This document shows, one piece after another, positions 33,048 through 40,563 of a DNA stretch of 45,947 nt (the stretch's first letter is position 1; every line of letters starts with the position of its first letter). The notes below the pieces were generated by a model, which saw only the letters and a program-made list of their open reading frames with translations, was not told the DNA's origin and made no database searches. Source of the DNA: Candidatus Eiseniibacteriota bacterium (lineage in GTDB: Bacteria; Joyebacterota; Joyebacteria; Joyebacterales; Joyebacteraceae). The stretch covers positions 1 to 45,947 of the forward strand of contig JAUVLG010000012.1 of NCBI GenBank assembly GCA_030595835.1, in the 5' to 3' direction. The position numbers and the translations under genes are program-made.

Positions 33048-34571
33048 GTGAAGCGCGAACGATGCCCGCGATGCGGCGGGCGCCTCGATGTTGAGGGCGA
33101 GAGCTGGAGCAAGGCCGAAGGGACGGTGGAACGCTCGTTCCGGTGTCGCTCGTGCGGCGAGCGATTCGGTGCGTCCGTTCAGTGGCCTAATGCGGCCGCG
33201 CCCTCACAGCTGACGCGTCGCGCGAAGCGGCTCCCGGCCCTCGTTTTCGCGTGGGTATCGCTGGCACTCGCGGTCCTCTGGATTGTTCTCCGGTCTCTCG
33301 ACTACGGTAGCGTCAGGGTGGTGGTCTATGGGACCGTTGCCCGTGGCGCCGAAGGGTTCCTGCACCCGGTGTGGGTCGTGTTCCTGCTTGCCGTCGCCGC
33401 GTTCCTTTTTGCTGCAGCGCGAAGGCGCTCAGCTCCGCTGGTCGTGCCGGCGTCGGTGGCTCCCGCTGTGCAACTCAGGGCCGAACCTCGGGGGATGATC
33501 TCCGTGGTGGTCGCGGGCTCGCGGGACGCCGCGGCGAGGGATTGGGTCGTCGTGCGGAATCAGCTTGAGGAGGCGCGCGTTGTGGGGGCCTTCCACGCTC
33601 TCGCGCAGAGGAGTAGCTCGTTTGCCGCGGCGAACGAGAGCGGCGGATGGAGCCGCGCAGAGATAGAGGACGCACAGAGGGAGCTCTACGCTCTAGGGCT
33701 GGCGATCGGGAGTGCTCTCCTGGGTGGGTCCGGCGAGGTTGCCGATGCTCTGGTCGATCTGCCGGGTGACCACCTGCAGGTTGGGGTACAGAGCGAGCTC
33801 TCGGGGATCCCCTGGGAGCTTCTGGTAGCGCGGAAGGGCGGCGAGTATCTCTGGCAGCTGTTCTCTGTTACGCGTCAGCTTCGTGACAGTGCCGGTGTGA
33901 GACCCGGCCCCGTGAGGCACGGCGGCGGGTGCCGGCTGCTCCTGATTGCGAACCCCGCGGCCGGCGGGTCCGGCAGGGAGCTTGAGGCCGTTGAGCGTGA
34001 GGCGGCGGATCTGCTCGAGCTCGGGGCATCGAGGCCGGATCTGCTGCGAGTTGTGAGGAAGTCGCCGCGGTCGGCGGACGAGCTGCGTCAGCTGCTGACG
34101 GAGGGGTTCGACGTCCTCCACTTCGCCGGTCACACGGGCGACGCGACGGGGCTGGAGCGGGGGTGGGTGCTCGGCGATGGTAACGCCATCAGCCCGGCGG
34201 AGCTCTTCTCCGACGGGGTGCATGTGCCGACCCTGGTCTTCGCGAACGCCTGCAGCTCGAATCCGTCCACGCCTGGAGAGAGCGTTGCCGACGCGGCGCG
34301 TGGTCTCATGCTGGCAGGCGTCCCCGCCTACCTGTGTACCATTGCAGAACTACATGACGCCGGCAGCGCAGCCTTCAGCGGCGCCTTCTACAGAGCGGTC
34401 CTCGGTGGAGGCACCCTCGGCAGCGCGGTGACGGCGGCCAGAACCGCGCTTCTTGGCAGGCACCCGATCACCTGGGCCAACTACGTGCTGTACGGCGACC
34501 CGGCACTGATCCTGTGCGGTGGTTCCACCGCACACCCCCCGGCGAAGAAGCCAGCGTTCTCAAGCGACTGA
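33048..34571 (+). CDS. Membrane CHAT-domain caspase-like protease with zinc ribbon
   Basis: About 507 residues; GTG at 33048 has AGGGGGAG upstream (GTG at 33024 is an alternative). An N-terminal zinc ribbon ('CPRCGGRLD' and 'CRSCGERF') is followed by two membrane helices (about 70-90 and 110-130, 'FAWVSLALAVLWIVL' and 'VWVVFLLAVAAFLFAA'). The C-terminal half is a CHAT domain with catalytic His in 'LHFAGHTG' (H362) and Cys in 'FANACSS' (C402), ending 'WANYVLYGDPALIL', typical of the family. CHAT proteases cleave partner proteins on activation. Topology places the zinc ribbon and protease on the cytoplasmic side. It is directly coupled to a sigma gene (TGATG). Confidence 0.88.
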   Translation: MKRERCPRCGGRLDVEGESWSKAEGTVERSFRCRSCGERFGASVQWPNAAAPSQLTRRAKRLPALVFAWVSLALAVLWIVLRSLDYGSVRVVVYGTVARGAEGFLHPVWVVFLLAVAAFLFAAARRRSAPLVVPASVAPAVQLRAEPRGMISVVVAGSRDAAARDWVVVRNQLEEARVVGAFHALAQRSSSFAAANESGGWSRAEIEDAQRELYALGLAIGSALLGGSGEVADALVDLPGDHLQVGVQSELSGIPWELLVARKGGEYLWQLFSVTRQLRDSAGVRPGPVRHGGGCRLLLIANPAAGGSGRELEAVEREAADLLELGASRPDLLRVVRKSPRSADELRQLLTEGFDVLHFAGHTGDATGLERGWVLGDGNAISPAELFSDGVHVPTLVFANACSSNPSTPGESVADAARGLMLAGVPAYLCTIAELHDAGSAAFSGAFYRAVLGGGTLGSAVTAARTALLGRHPITWANYVLYGDPALILCGGSTAHPPAKKPAFSSD

Positions 34572-35209
34572 TGACAGGAAGGAAGCGGACCGGATTGACG
34601 GCTCGAGACGACACTGATCCGCGAATCAAGCGCATGATAGCCAGGCTTTGTGCAGGGGACTCTGACGCGTGGTCGGAGTTCATAGAGCGGTACAGGCGGC
34701 TCATCTACAGCGCCATTCACCGGGTGAACGGGCGCTACGGAGGGGAATGGGATGAGACCGCCCTGGACGAGCTGTTCGAGGAAGCTCTCTACAAGCTGTT
34801 GAGGAACAACGGGCGTGCCCTCAAGTCCTGGAAGGGCCAGTGCAAGCTGGAAACGTGGATCTATCGGATCGTCAGGAATGTATGCATCGATCGGATGCGA
34901 AAAGAGGGACGGCGCGGAGAGGTTGCGGAGCTGGTGGAGGACAGGAGTGCCGCAGCCGGTGCGGGAGATGGGGCGGCGTCCAGGAGAGAGAACAAGGATC
35001 TCAGGATATCGCTGGAGCAGGCTATCGACCGCGCGCTGACGACCCGAGAGGCACTGGCCGTGAAGCTGATCTACTTCGAGGGCTTCACATATCGGGAGAT
35101 TGGTGAGCGCCTGGGATTGACGGTCGGCGCCGTGAGTGGCCTGGTCTACCGAGCTCTGGCGAAGCTGCGGACCGAGGGCGGTGTGGCACGCTACTGGGAA
35201 GAGAGGTAG
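34571..35209 (+). CDS. ECF-type sigma70 family sigma factor
   Basis: About 212 residues; ATG at 34571 overlaps the CHAT stop (TGATG); TTG at 34595 has a better ribosome site (GGAAGGAAG) and would shorten it by 8 residues. Region 2 is visible ('LFEEALYKLLRNNGRALKSW', 'LETWIYRIVRNVCIDRMRK', the -10 binding helix) and region 4 ('LTTREALAVKLIYFEGFTYR' then 'EIGERLGLTVGAVSGLVYRA', the -35 helix-turn-helix). It has no sigma-1.1 or region 3, so it is an ECF-type alternative sigma factor. The next gene, seven bases on, encodes its likely anti-sigma. Confidence 0.92.
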   Translation: MTGRKRTGLTARDDTDPRIKRMIARLCAGDSDAWSEFIERYRRLIYSAIHRVNGRYGGEWDETALDELFEEALYKLLRNNGRALKSWKGQCKLETWIYRIVRNVCIDRMRKEGRRGEVAELVEDRSAAAGAGDGAASRRENKDLRISLEQAIDRALTTREALAVKLIYFEGFTYREIGERLGLTVGAVSGLVYRALAKLRTEGGVARYWEER

Positions 35210-35216
35210 GCGGAGC

Positions 35217-36059
35217 ATGAGACGGAGGTGTCCGGATAAGGAGAGACTCCTGCTCCACGCCGAGGGCGAGCTGAACGGCCGCGCCGGCGAGGAGGTCGCC
35301 TCGCACGTAGCCGGTTGTGAGGTGTGCGCGGAGACGGTGAGGAGTCTGCGTGCACTGACGTCCGCGCTGCGGAGGGCAGGATCGGAGACAGGTGCCTCGC
35401 AGTCGGATACGTGCCCGGACGCGGCAACCGTCGCCGGCTACGTCGACGGAACACTGGAAGGAGATCGGGCGCGCGACGTGGAGAAACACGTTGTGTTGTG
35501 TGGCACGTGCCTGCGCCTGGTCGCGGATCTCTGGGCCATGTCCGGAGCTGGCGGGCACGACGCGCCGGACGCAGTAGTTGCCCGAGTACTTGCAGGTCTG
35601 AAGAGCGATTCGCGGACCGCGGTGCTGTGTTGGGCAGAGCGCTCGATCGAGCTCGTGAGAGACTTCGCGTCATCGTGGACCAGTGGCGCGGGTCGTGTGC
35701 CCACGTTCGTGGGTGAGCTGGCGCTGGCGACGAGCAGATCGTCAGATGGGGGGGTGAGACTCCACTGGAGGGGAGCGGGGGGATCGGTGGTGGAGGGGGT
35801 AGTGCGCTCCGACGGGCGGGCGGCCTCACTGACGTGTCGTGTGACCGTGGATGGGATCCCCGCTGCGGCGGTCTCCGCCGTGCTCGCTTCCGGCAGCGCT
35901 ACAACGGGTCCCGAGTCTCTGGACGCGGACGGCCGCTTCGGCCCATGGCCCCTCGCACCAGGCGACAACGTGCTGCGGCTGACCGGTCTGTCTGCGGAGT
36001 TGGGTGGAGCAGCAGAGCTTGTTGTTGTGCTTGCCGCCCCGGTGGACGAGGCTGAGTAG
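35217..36059 (+). CDS. Soluble anti-sigma factor with two zf-HC2 domains
   Basis: 280 residues, ATG at 35217, seven bases after the sigma gene. Two zf-HC2/ASD-like domains in tandem: C-x-many-'HVAGCEVC' (about 5-45) and C-x-many-'HVVLCGTC' (about 63-105), each with the His-x3-Cys-x2-Cys zinc pattern of anti-sigma factors that wrap the sigma protein. The C-terminal half (about 155-280) is beta-rich and lacks any membrane helix, ending in a Gly/Asp-rich segment with a carboxypeptidase-regulatory-like look ('FGPWPLAPGDNVLRLTGL'). Most ECF anti-sigmas cross the membrane; this one appears cytosolic. It could be cleaved by the CHAT protease. Confidence 0.85.
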   Translation: MRRRCPDKERLLLHAEGELNGRAGEEVASHVAGCEVCAETVRSLRALTSALRRAGSETGASQSDTCPDAATVAGYVDGTLEGDRARDVEKHVVLCGTCLRLVADLWAMSGAGGHDAPDAVVARVLAGLKSDSRTAVLCWAERSIELVRDFASSWTSGAGRVPTFVGELALATSRSSDGGVRLHWRGAGGSVVEGVVRSDGRAASLTCRVTVDGIPAAAVSAVLASGSATTGPESLDADGRFGPWPLAPGDNVLRLTGLSAELGGAAELVVVLAAPVDEAE

Positions 36060-36102
36060 GCACGCCGCGCGGTTTCTTGTGGAGTCGATGGACATTCAGA
36101 TG

Positions 36103-36130
36103 CGGGGCCCACTTGTTGGGCCCCGTTCCT
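36103..36130 (+). terminator. Rho-independent terminator after the anti-sigma gene
   Basis: CGGGGCCCA (36103-36111) pairs with TGGGCCCCG (36117-36125) around CTTGT, followed by TTCCTGCATTCCTT. It closes the five-gene cluster. Confidence 0.75.
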
Positions 36131-36235
36131 GCATTCCTTGACTCAGCTGGGGCACTCGGATCGCCACTCCGGGGGGGTGATACCGCGAGAACCGGTCGTA
36201 CGGCCCTCACAGAGAGCGTCCCAGGGCCTTCAGCG

Positions 36236-36251
36236 TGGCACAGCTCTTGCA
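36236..36251 (+). promoter_or_regulatory. Sigma54 promoter of the histidine kinase operon
   Basis: TGGCAC (36236-36241), five bases, TTGC (36247-36250) then A is a full match to the sigma54 -24/-12 consensus. Transcription should start near 36262, leaving about 140 bases before the kinase ATG. The rest of the 36126-36403 gap shows no gene. Confidence 0.8.
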
Positions 36252-36403
36252 TTTGGACCACATGTTCAGCAGGACGGCGGAGCACCCGTCAGGCGGGTTT
36301 GCAGCCGCTGAGAGCGCGATTCTTGTAGTTCTGCGGTGACGGTACGCTGGGCTGCCCGAGCACCTGGTTCGGGGGCTCAACGCGGCTCATCGTTGGGGGT
36401 TGC

Positions 36404-38560
36404 ATGATGCACGTGAAGAGGGCGAAGTCGACGTGGGGAAGAGCGCGGGTATCCAGGGAGGCACGGGTCTGGGGCTTCGGAGCTGCTGCACTTGCCATGC
36501 TCATCATGGCGGGCGCGCGCATGGATGGGTTGACATGGGGTGCGGTGGGCATCATGAGCGCCGTGGGCATAGCGACGAGCCTCTTCTCGTTCCAGATGGA
36601 CGAGAAGCACTCTGTGACCTTCGGTCCCGCAGTGTTCATGGGTTCGGTAGCGCTCTTCGGCGCATTGGTGGCCGTCTGGGTGACGGCGGTATGCTGTGTG
36701 CTGCTTGAACTCGTGCGATTGAGCCGAGGTGAGAAGCCCGCGTTCGCCAGGGTCAGCATCCGTGTCATAGCGGTGGTCGCGGCGTCCGGCGTCTACATGG
36801 GCGTCGGTGGTGTCGTGGATCCTGCCGGACTGTCCCTCGCGGTCGTAGCCAGGTTCATCCTGATGTTCGCTACCTACGCGGTAATCAGCGGTGTTCTCGA
36901 GGCGTCACTCGAGGGCTCGGAAGGCGATAGGTTCGAACGCTACACAAGGTGGTTTTCCGAACGGGGTGTCGTGATCGAGCTGGCAATGCTCCCACTGTCG
37001 CTCCTTCTCGTCGCGTCGTACATCCCGGGTGAGCCGGCGACATTCCCGCTCCTGGCCTTGGTGCTCATCATCTCGAGTGCGGCTGGACAGAAGCTCTGGG
37101 AGACACAGCAGAAGCTGCTCGAGAGAGTGAGCGAGCTCAAGACACTGAACTCGGTCGGCGATGCGCTGACATGCGCGGTCAGGCTTGATGACCTCGTCCG
37201 ACTGGTTCACCGTCACACGATGAGCCAGCTTTCGGCCGACGCGGTTTCGGTCGCGCTCAAGGACGCCGAACAGGACACCCTGGAGTTCAAGATCTGCATC
37301 CGGGACGACTGCGAGATAGCCTCAGTGACCAGTGAGGCCGGGGGCTCGTACACTGACTGGGTCGCCGCGCACAAAGAGGTTCTATATGTTCAGGACATGG
37401 TGAAGGACGAGGGCCGGGCACTGGCCCCGCCGGTGGCCGAGTGCGTGGGGAACAAGCACCTGGAGGTCCGCTCATGGCTGGGTGTCCCTCTCATCGCAGA
37501 GAACGAACTCGTGGGAGTGCTGTCCATCATGAGCGAACGTGTGAGGGCATTCGACGAGCCCACCCTGGAGCTTCTGACGACGATCGGAACTCAGGTGGGG
37601 AAGGTCGTGAACACTGCGCGGCTATACGGGGAACTTGAGGTGGCCCAGCGGGCGGCCGAGAGTTGGAGCAAGGAACTCGAGCATAAGGTGAATGAGCGGA
37701 CCGGAGAACTGACCGAGGCGAGGGAGGAACTGGAGTCTCTCAACGAGGATCTTGAGCAGCGAGTCGAGAAGAGGACCAAGGAACTGAGGGACATGCAGAC
37801 GAAGATCGTGGAGTCTGGTCGACTGGCCGCCGTGGGAGAGCTGGCGGCGGGCGTGGCGCACGAGCTGAACAACCCTCTTGGTGGGATTCTGGGATACGCC
37901 CAGTACGACCTCGAGAAGCTGAAGGGTGCGGAGTCCCTGTCAGGGACCGCCATGGAGAGAGTTGTGGAGCACCTGACGTTCATCGAGAGCGGTGCTCAGA
38001 GGTGCGCGGAGATCGTTGAGAGCCTGCTACGCTTCTCGGAGACCTCTCGCTGCGCATCGACCGACGTGAACGTGAACGAACTCGTAGAAGAGACGCTCGG
38101 GTTCACGAGTCGCGAGTTTGCCAGTAGAGGGATAGAGCTCAAGATCGATCTCGAGGAGGGGGGCCTGGAGGTGGTTGGTGATCCGAGACAGCTGCAGCAG
38201 GTCTTCACGAACATAGTGATGAACGCTCGGAAAGCGATGAGGTCGGGTGGACGCTTGTCGGTCGCGAGCGCACGGATTCCTCACGAGAAGGGCGGGAATG
38301 ATTCCGTCGCGATCAGTTTCGGTGACACGGGTTGTGGGATACCAGAGAAGGACCTGGTACGGGTCTTCGAACCGTTCTTCTCGACCGGAGAGGTGGGCGA
38401 GGGCAGCGGGCTGGGCCTGTCCGTCAGCTACGGCATCGTGAAGGATCATGGCGGCAACATAGACGTAGAGAGCAAGGTCGGAGTAGGATCAACCTTCACT
38501 GTTCTCCTGCCACTCGCTGGGGGCGACGGCAGCGAGAACCTGCTTGAGGGAAGGGCCTAG
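36404..38560 (+). CDS. Membrane sensor histidine kinase with GAF domain
   Basis: 718 residues, ATG at 36404 with GGGGG upstream. About seven hydrophobic helices fill the first 230 residues (MASE-like membrane sensor, for example 'GPAVFMGSVALFGALVAVWV'). A GAF domain follows (about 245-405, 'LGVPLIAENELVGVLSIMSE'), then a long coiled coil with two 'ERTGELTEAREELESL'-type repeats, a HisKA domain with the phosphorylated His at H486 ('GVAHELNNPLGGILGY'), and HATPase_c ('NIVMNARKAM', 'GDTGCGIPEKDL', 'GEGSGLGLSVSYGIVKDHGG'). It autophosphorylates and probably passes phosphate to the overlapping receiver-GGDEF protein. Confidence 0.92.
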   Translation: MMHVKRAKSTWGRARVSREARVWGFGAAALAMLIMAGARMDGLTWGAVGIMSAVGIATSLFSFQMDEKHSVTFGPAVFMGSVALFGALVAVWVTAVCCVLLELVRLSRGEKPAFARVSIRVIAVVAASGVYMGVGGVVDPAGLSLAVVARFILMFATYAVISGVLEASLEGSEGDRFERYTRWFSERGVVIELAMLPLSLLLVASYIPGEPATFPLLALVLIISSAAGQKLWETQQKLLERVSELKTLNSVGDALTCAVRLDDLVRLVHRHTMSQLSADAVSVALKDAEQDTLEFKICIRDDCEIASVTSEAGGSYTDWVAAHKEVLYVQDMVKDEGRALAPPVAECVGNKHLEVRSWLGVPLIAENELVGVLSIMSERVRAFDEPTLELLTTIGTQVGKVVNTARLYGELEVAQRAAESWSKELEHKVNERTGELTEAREELESLNEDLEQRVEKRTKELRDMQTKIVESGRLAAVGELAAGVAHELNNPLGGILGYAQYDLEKLKGAESLSGTAMERVVEHLTFIESGAQRCAEIVESLLRFSETSRCASTDVNVNELVEETLGFTSREFASRGIELKIDLEEGGLEVVGDPRQLQQVFTNIVMNARKAMRSGGRLSVASARIPHEKGGNDSVAISFGDTGCGIPEKDLVRVFEPFFSTGEVGEGSGLGLSVSYGIVKDHGGNIDVESKVGVGSTFTVLLPLAGGDGSENLLEGRA

Positions 38561-39549
38561 TGGATCAGCTGAATGTTCCGGAGGAAATCGACGGTAGCAC
38601 CGAGGAAGAGAGCCGGTCCGAGGAGAAGACCCCCGTTCGCCTGCTCATCGTGGACGATGAGGAGATCATGCGGGAGTTCCTCAACGAGGTTCTGAAGGAC
38701 GAGGGCTACGTGATAGACCTCGCCGTGTCGGGCAAGGACGCGCTCCGGCAGATGAACGCCTCGGAGTACGACATCGTCCTCACGGACGTTGTCATGCCCG
38801 AACTTGACGGGCTCGGTGTCGTTGCCGCGACGAAGGACCTGCCTTACGACCCGAGCGTCATCGTGATGACGGGATACGCTTCCATGGAGACGGCCGTCGA
38901 GTCCATGAAGCTCGGAGCGGCGGACTACATCACCAAGCCCTTCAACATCGATCAGATAAGGATCATCGTCAGGAACGCGGTCAAGGAGCGCGTGCTCAAG
39001 GAGCGCGCCGCGGAGGGGGAGTTCTACAAGGAGCTGTCGAGAAAGGACGGCCTGACGGAACTCTACAACCACCGCTTCTTTCATCAGCTACTGGAGACCG
39101 AGGTCTCACGCGGCGAACGCTACGACAGGGTCGTGAACCTGCTGATGATAGACATCGATGATTTCAAGAGCTACAACGATTCGCACGGGCACCCCGCGGG
39201 TGACATCGCGCTCCGCAGGCTCGCGCAGCTGCTCAAGCAGGGATCACGCAGCTGTGACTTCGTGGCCCGGTATGGAGGAGAGGAGTTTGCCATCATCGTG
39301 CCGGAGGTCAGCGCGGACTCGGCAAGGCGGATGGCCGAGAGACTCCTGAAGCTGATAGAGGACGCCGAGTTCGAAGGCGAGGACGTCATGTTGGGCGGGC
39401 GGTTGACCATCAGCGTGGGCATTGCCACGTTCCCCATGCAGGCGTCCAGCAAGAGCGAGCTGGTCGAGCACGCCGACCAGGCGTTGTACAGGGCGAAGGG
39501 CCTGGGCAAGAATCGGGTCGTCGTGTTCGGTGAGGAGAGAGTGAACTAG
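38560..39549 (+). CDS. Response regulator diguanylate cyclase (PleD-like)
   Basis: 329 residues, GTG at 38560 overlapping the kinase stop by one base. Receiver domain (about 30-140): 'LLIVDDEEIMREFL', phospho-acceptor D76 in 'VLTDVVMPELDG', 'MTGYAS' and 'DYITKPF'. GGDEF domain (about 160-325): 'DGLTELYNHRFF', 'MIDIDDFKSYNDSHGHPAGD', active site 'ARYGGEEF' (239-243) and the allosteric I-site R230-x-x-D233 five residues before it. It should make cyclic di-GMP when phosphorylated, with product inhibition. It sits with the kinase under a sigma54 promoter. Confidence 0.94.
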   Translation: MDQLNVPEEIDGSTEEESRSEEKTPVRLLIVDDEEIMREFLNEVLKDEGYVIDLAVSGKDALRQMNASEYDIVLTDVVMPELDGLGVVAATKDLPYDPSVIVMTGYASMETAVESMKLGAADYITKPFNIDQIRIIVRNAVKERVLKERAAEGEFYKELSRKDGLTELYNHRFFHQLLETEVSRGERYDRVVNLLMIDIDDFKSYNDSHGHPAGDIALRRLAQLLKQGSRSCDFVARYGGEEFAIIVPEVSADSARRMAERLLKLIEDAEFEGEDVMLGGRLTISVGIATFPMQASSKSELVEHADQALYRAKGLGKNRVVVFGEERVN

Positions 39550-39581
39550 CGCTGTCTGCCAGGGTTCAGGAAGATCGTGGA

Positions 39582-39617
39582 CGGCCCCCAAGCGCCAAGA
39601 GGTGCTTCCGGGGGCCG
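39582..39617 (+). terminator. Long hairpin after the diguanylate cyclase gene
   Basis: CGGCCCCCAAGCGCC (39582-39596) pairs with GGTGCTT-CC-GGGGGCCG (39601-39617) leaving loop AAGA, about 15 pairs with a two-base bulge. It lacks a T-run. It separates this operon from tadA. Confidence 0.65.
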
Positions 39618-39633
39618 AACTCGTGGGGGTGGG

Positions 39634-39662
39634 TTGACACGCACGGGGGCCGCTGCTAGGTT
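39634..39662 (+). promoter_or_regulatory. Promoter of tadA
   Basis: TTGACA (39634-39639), 17 bases, TAGGTT (39657-39662) preceded by TGC. Transcription would begin near 39669, followed by GGGAGG at 39688-39693. Confidence 0.75.
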
Positions 39663-39732
39663 GTAGCTCCGTGGACGAGCGTGAGAGGGGAGGCCACCTA
39701 CGAGCGCCCAGGGCGACAGGGACGAACTGTGG

Positions 39733-40176
39733 ATGCGGGCCGCTCTCGTGGAGGCCCGGAAGGCGTACGAAGAAGGCGAAGTGCCCGTCGGCGCCGTGGT
39801 GGTGGCGGGCGAGCGTGTGGTTGGTCGTGGCCACAACCAGGTGGAGGGTCTCGTCGACGCTACCGCGCACGCGGAGATCCTCGCGATTGGTGCCGCTTCT
39901 CGATCTCTGAACGCGGCGCGCTTGACGGACGCTGAGATCTACGTTACGATGGAGCCTTGTCCAATGTGCGCGGGAGCCATTGTGATGGGAAGACTGAGTC
40001 GTCTGACCTATGGCTGTCCCGACCCGAAATCGGGGTACTGCGGATCACTCGGGAACATCGTCGACGATCCGGCCCTCAATCACAGCGTTCCAGTGAGGTC
40101 CGGCGTTCTCGAAGAGGAGTGCGCGTTGCTGTTGTCGCGCTTCTTCGCGGAGCTGCGCAGGCGCAGCACGACCTAG
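39733..40176 (+). CDS. tadA: tRNA-specific adenosine deaminase TadA
   Basis: 147 residues from ATG at 39733. TadA converts A34 of tRNA-Arg(ACG) to inosine. The zinc site is clear: 'ATAHAEILAI' (His-Ala-Glu) and 'MEPCPMCAGAIVM' (Pro-Cys-x-x-Cys), plus 'GEVPVGAVVV' and 'LTYGCPDPKSG'. The start is uncertain: the in-frame codons upstream read Asp-Arg-Asp-Glu-Leu-Trp-Met, resembling the usual TadA N-terminus, and a good ribosome site (GGGAGG) lies before an in-frame ACG at 39700. The true start may be that ACG. Confidence 0.95.
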   Translation: MRAALVEARKAYEEGEVPVGAVVVAGERVVGRGHNQVEGLVDATAHAEILAIGAASRSLNAARLTDAEIYVTMEPCPMCAGAIVMGRLSRLTYGCPDPKSGYCGSLGNIVDDPALNHSVPVRSGVLEEECALLLSRFFAELRRRSTT

Positions 40177-40204
40177 GGCGCGTGTCGTCGGCGTGACGGA
40201 TTCC

Positions 40205-40293
40205 GGTGGGGTGGCGGAGTTGGTCGATCGTGGCGGTCTCGAAAACCGTTGTACCTTATGGTACCGTGGGTTCGAATCCCACCCCCACCGCCA
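40205..40293 (+). tRNA. tRNA-Ser(CGA)
   Basis: 89 bases with CCA. Acceptor GGTGGGG/CCCCACC, anticodon stem GCGGT/ACCGT with loop CTCGAAA (CGA, 40240-40242), long variable arm (GTACCTTATGGTAC), T arm GTGGG-TTCGAAT-CCCAC. Confidence 0.94.
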
Positions 40294-40301
40294 GTCGTAG
40301 A

Positions 40302-40392
<91 letters not shown>

Positions 40393-40418
40393 CAATAGGA
40401 AGTTCTGTAGTTCACAAC

Positions 40419-40494
40419 GGGGATGTAGCTCAGCTGGGAGAGCGCTGCCTTCGCAAGGCAGAGGCCGGCGGTTCGAGCCCGCTCATCTCCACCA
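40419..40494 (+). tRNA. tRNA-Ala(CGC)
   Basis: 76 bases with CCA. Acceptor GGGGATG/CATCTCC, D arm AGCTCAGCTGGGAGAGC, anticodon stem CTGCC/GGCAG with loop TTCGCAA (CGC, 40452-40454), T arm CGGCG-GTTCGAGC... ending CCGCT. It reads GCG. Confidence 0.95.
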
Positions 40495-40502
40495 ACACGA
40501 CG

Positions 40503-40538
40503 CGAAAGCCCGCTCGGGTTTGAAGGGGCGGGCTTTCG
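40503..40538 (+). terminator. Terminator after tRNA cluster 2
   Basis: CGAAAGCCCGC (40503-40513) pairs with GCGGGCTTTCG (40528-40538), 11 bp, TTT inside the 3' arm. It separates the tRNAs from the SRP RNA. Confidence 0.65.
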
Positions 40539-40563
40539 TGGTTGGAAGCCCCATGGAGTCCTT

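Noticed and set aside
36060-36403. Small open frames between the anti-sigma gene and the kinase
   Set aside because: They lack ribosome sites and domains and cover the terminator and sigma54 promoter.
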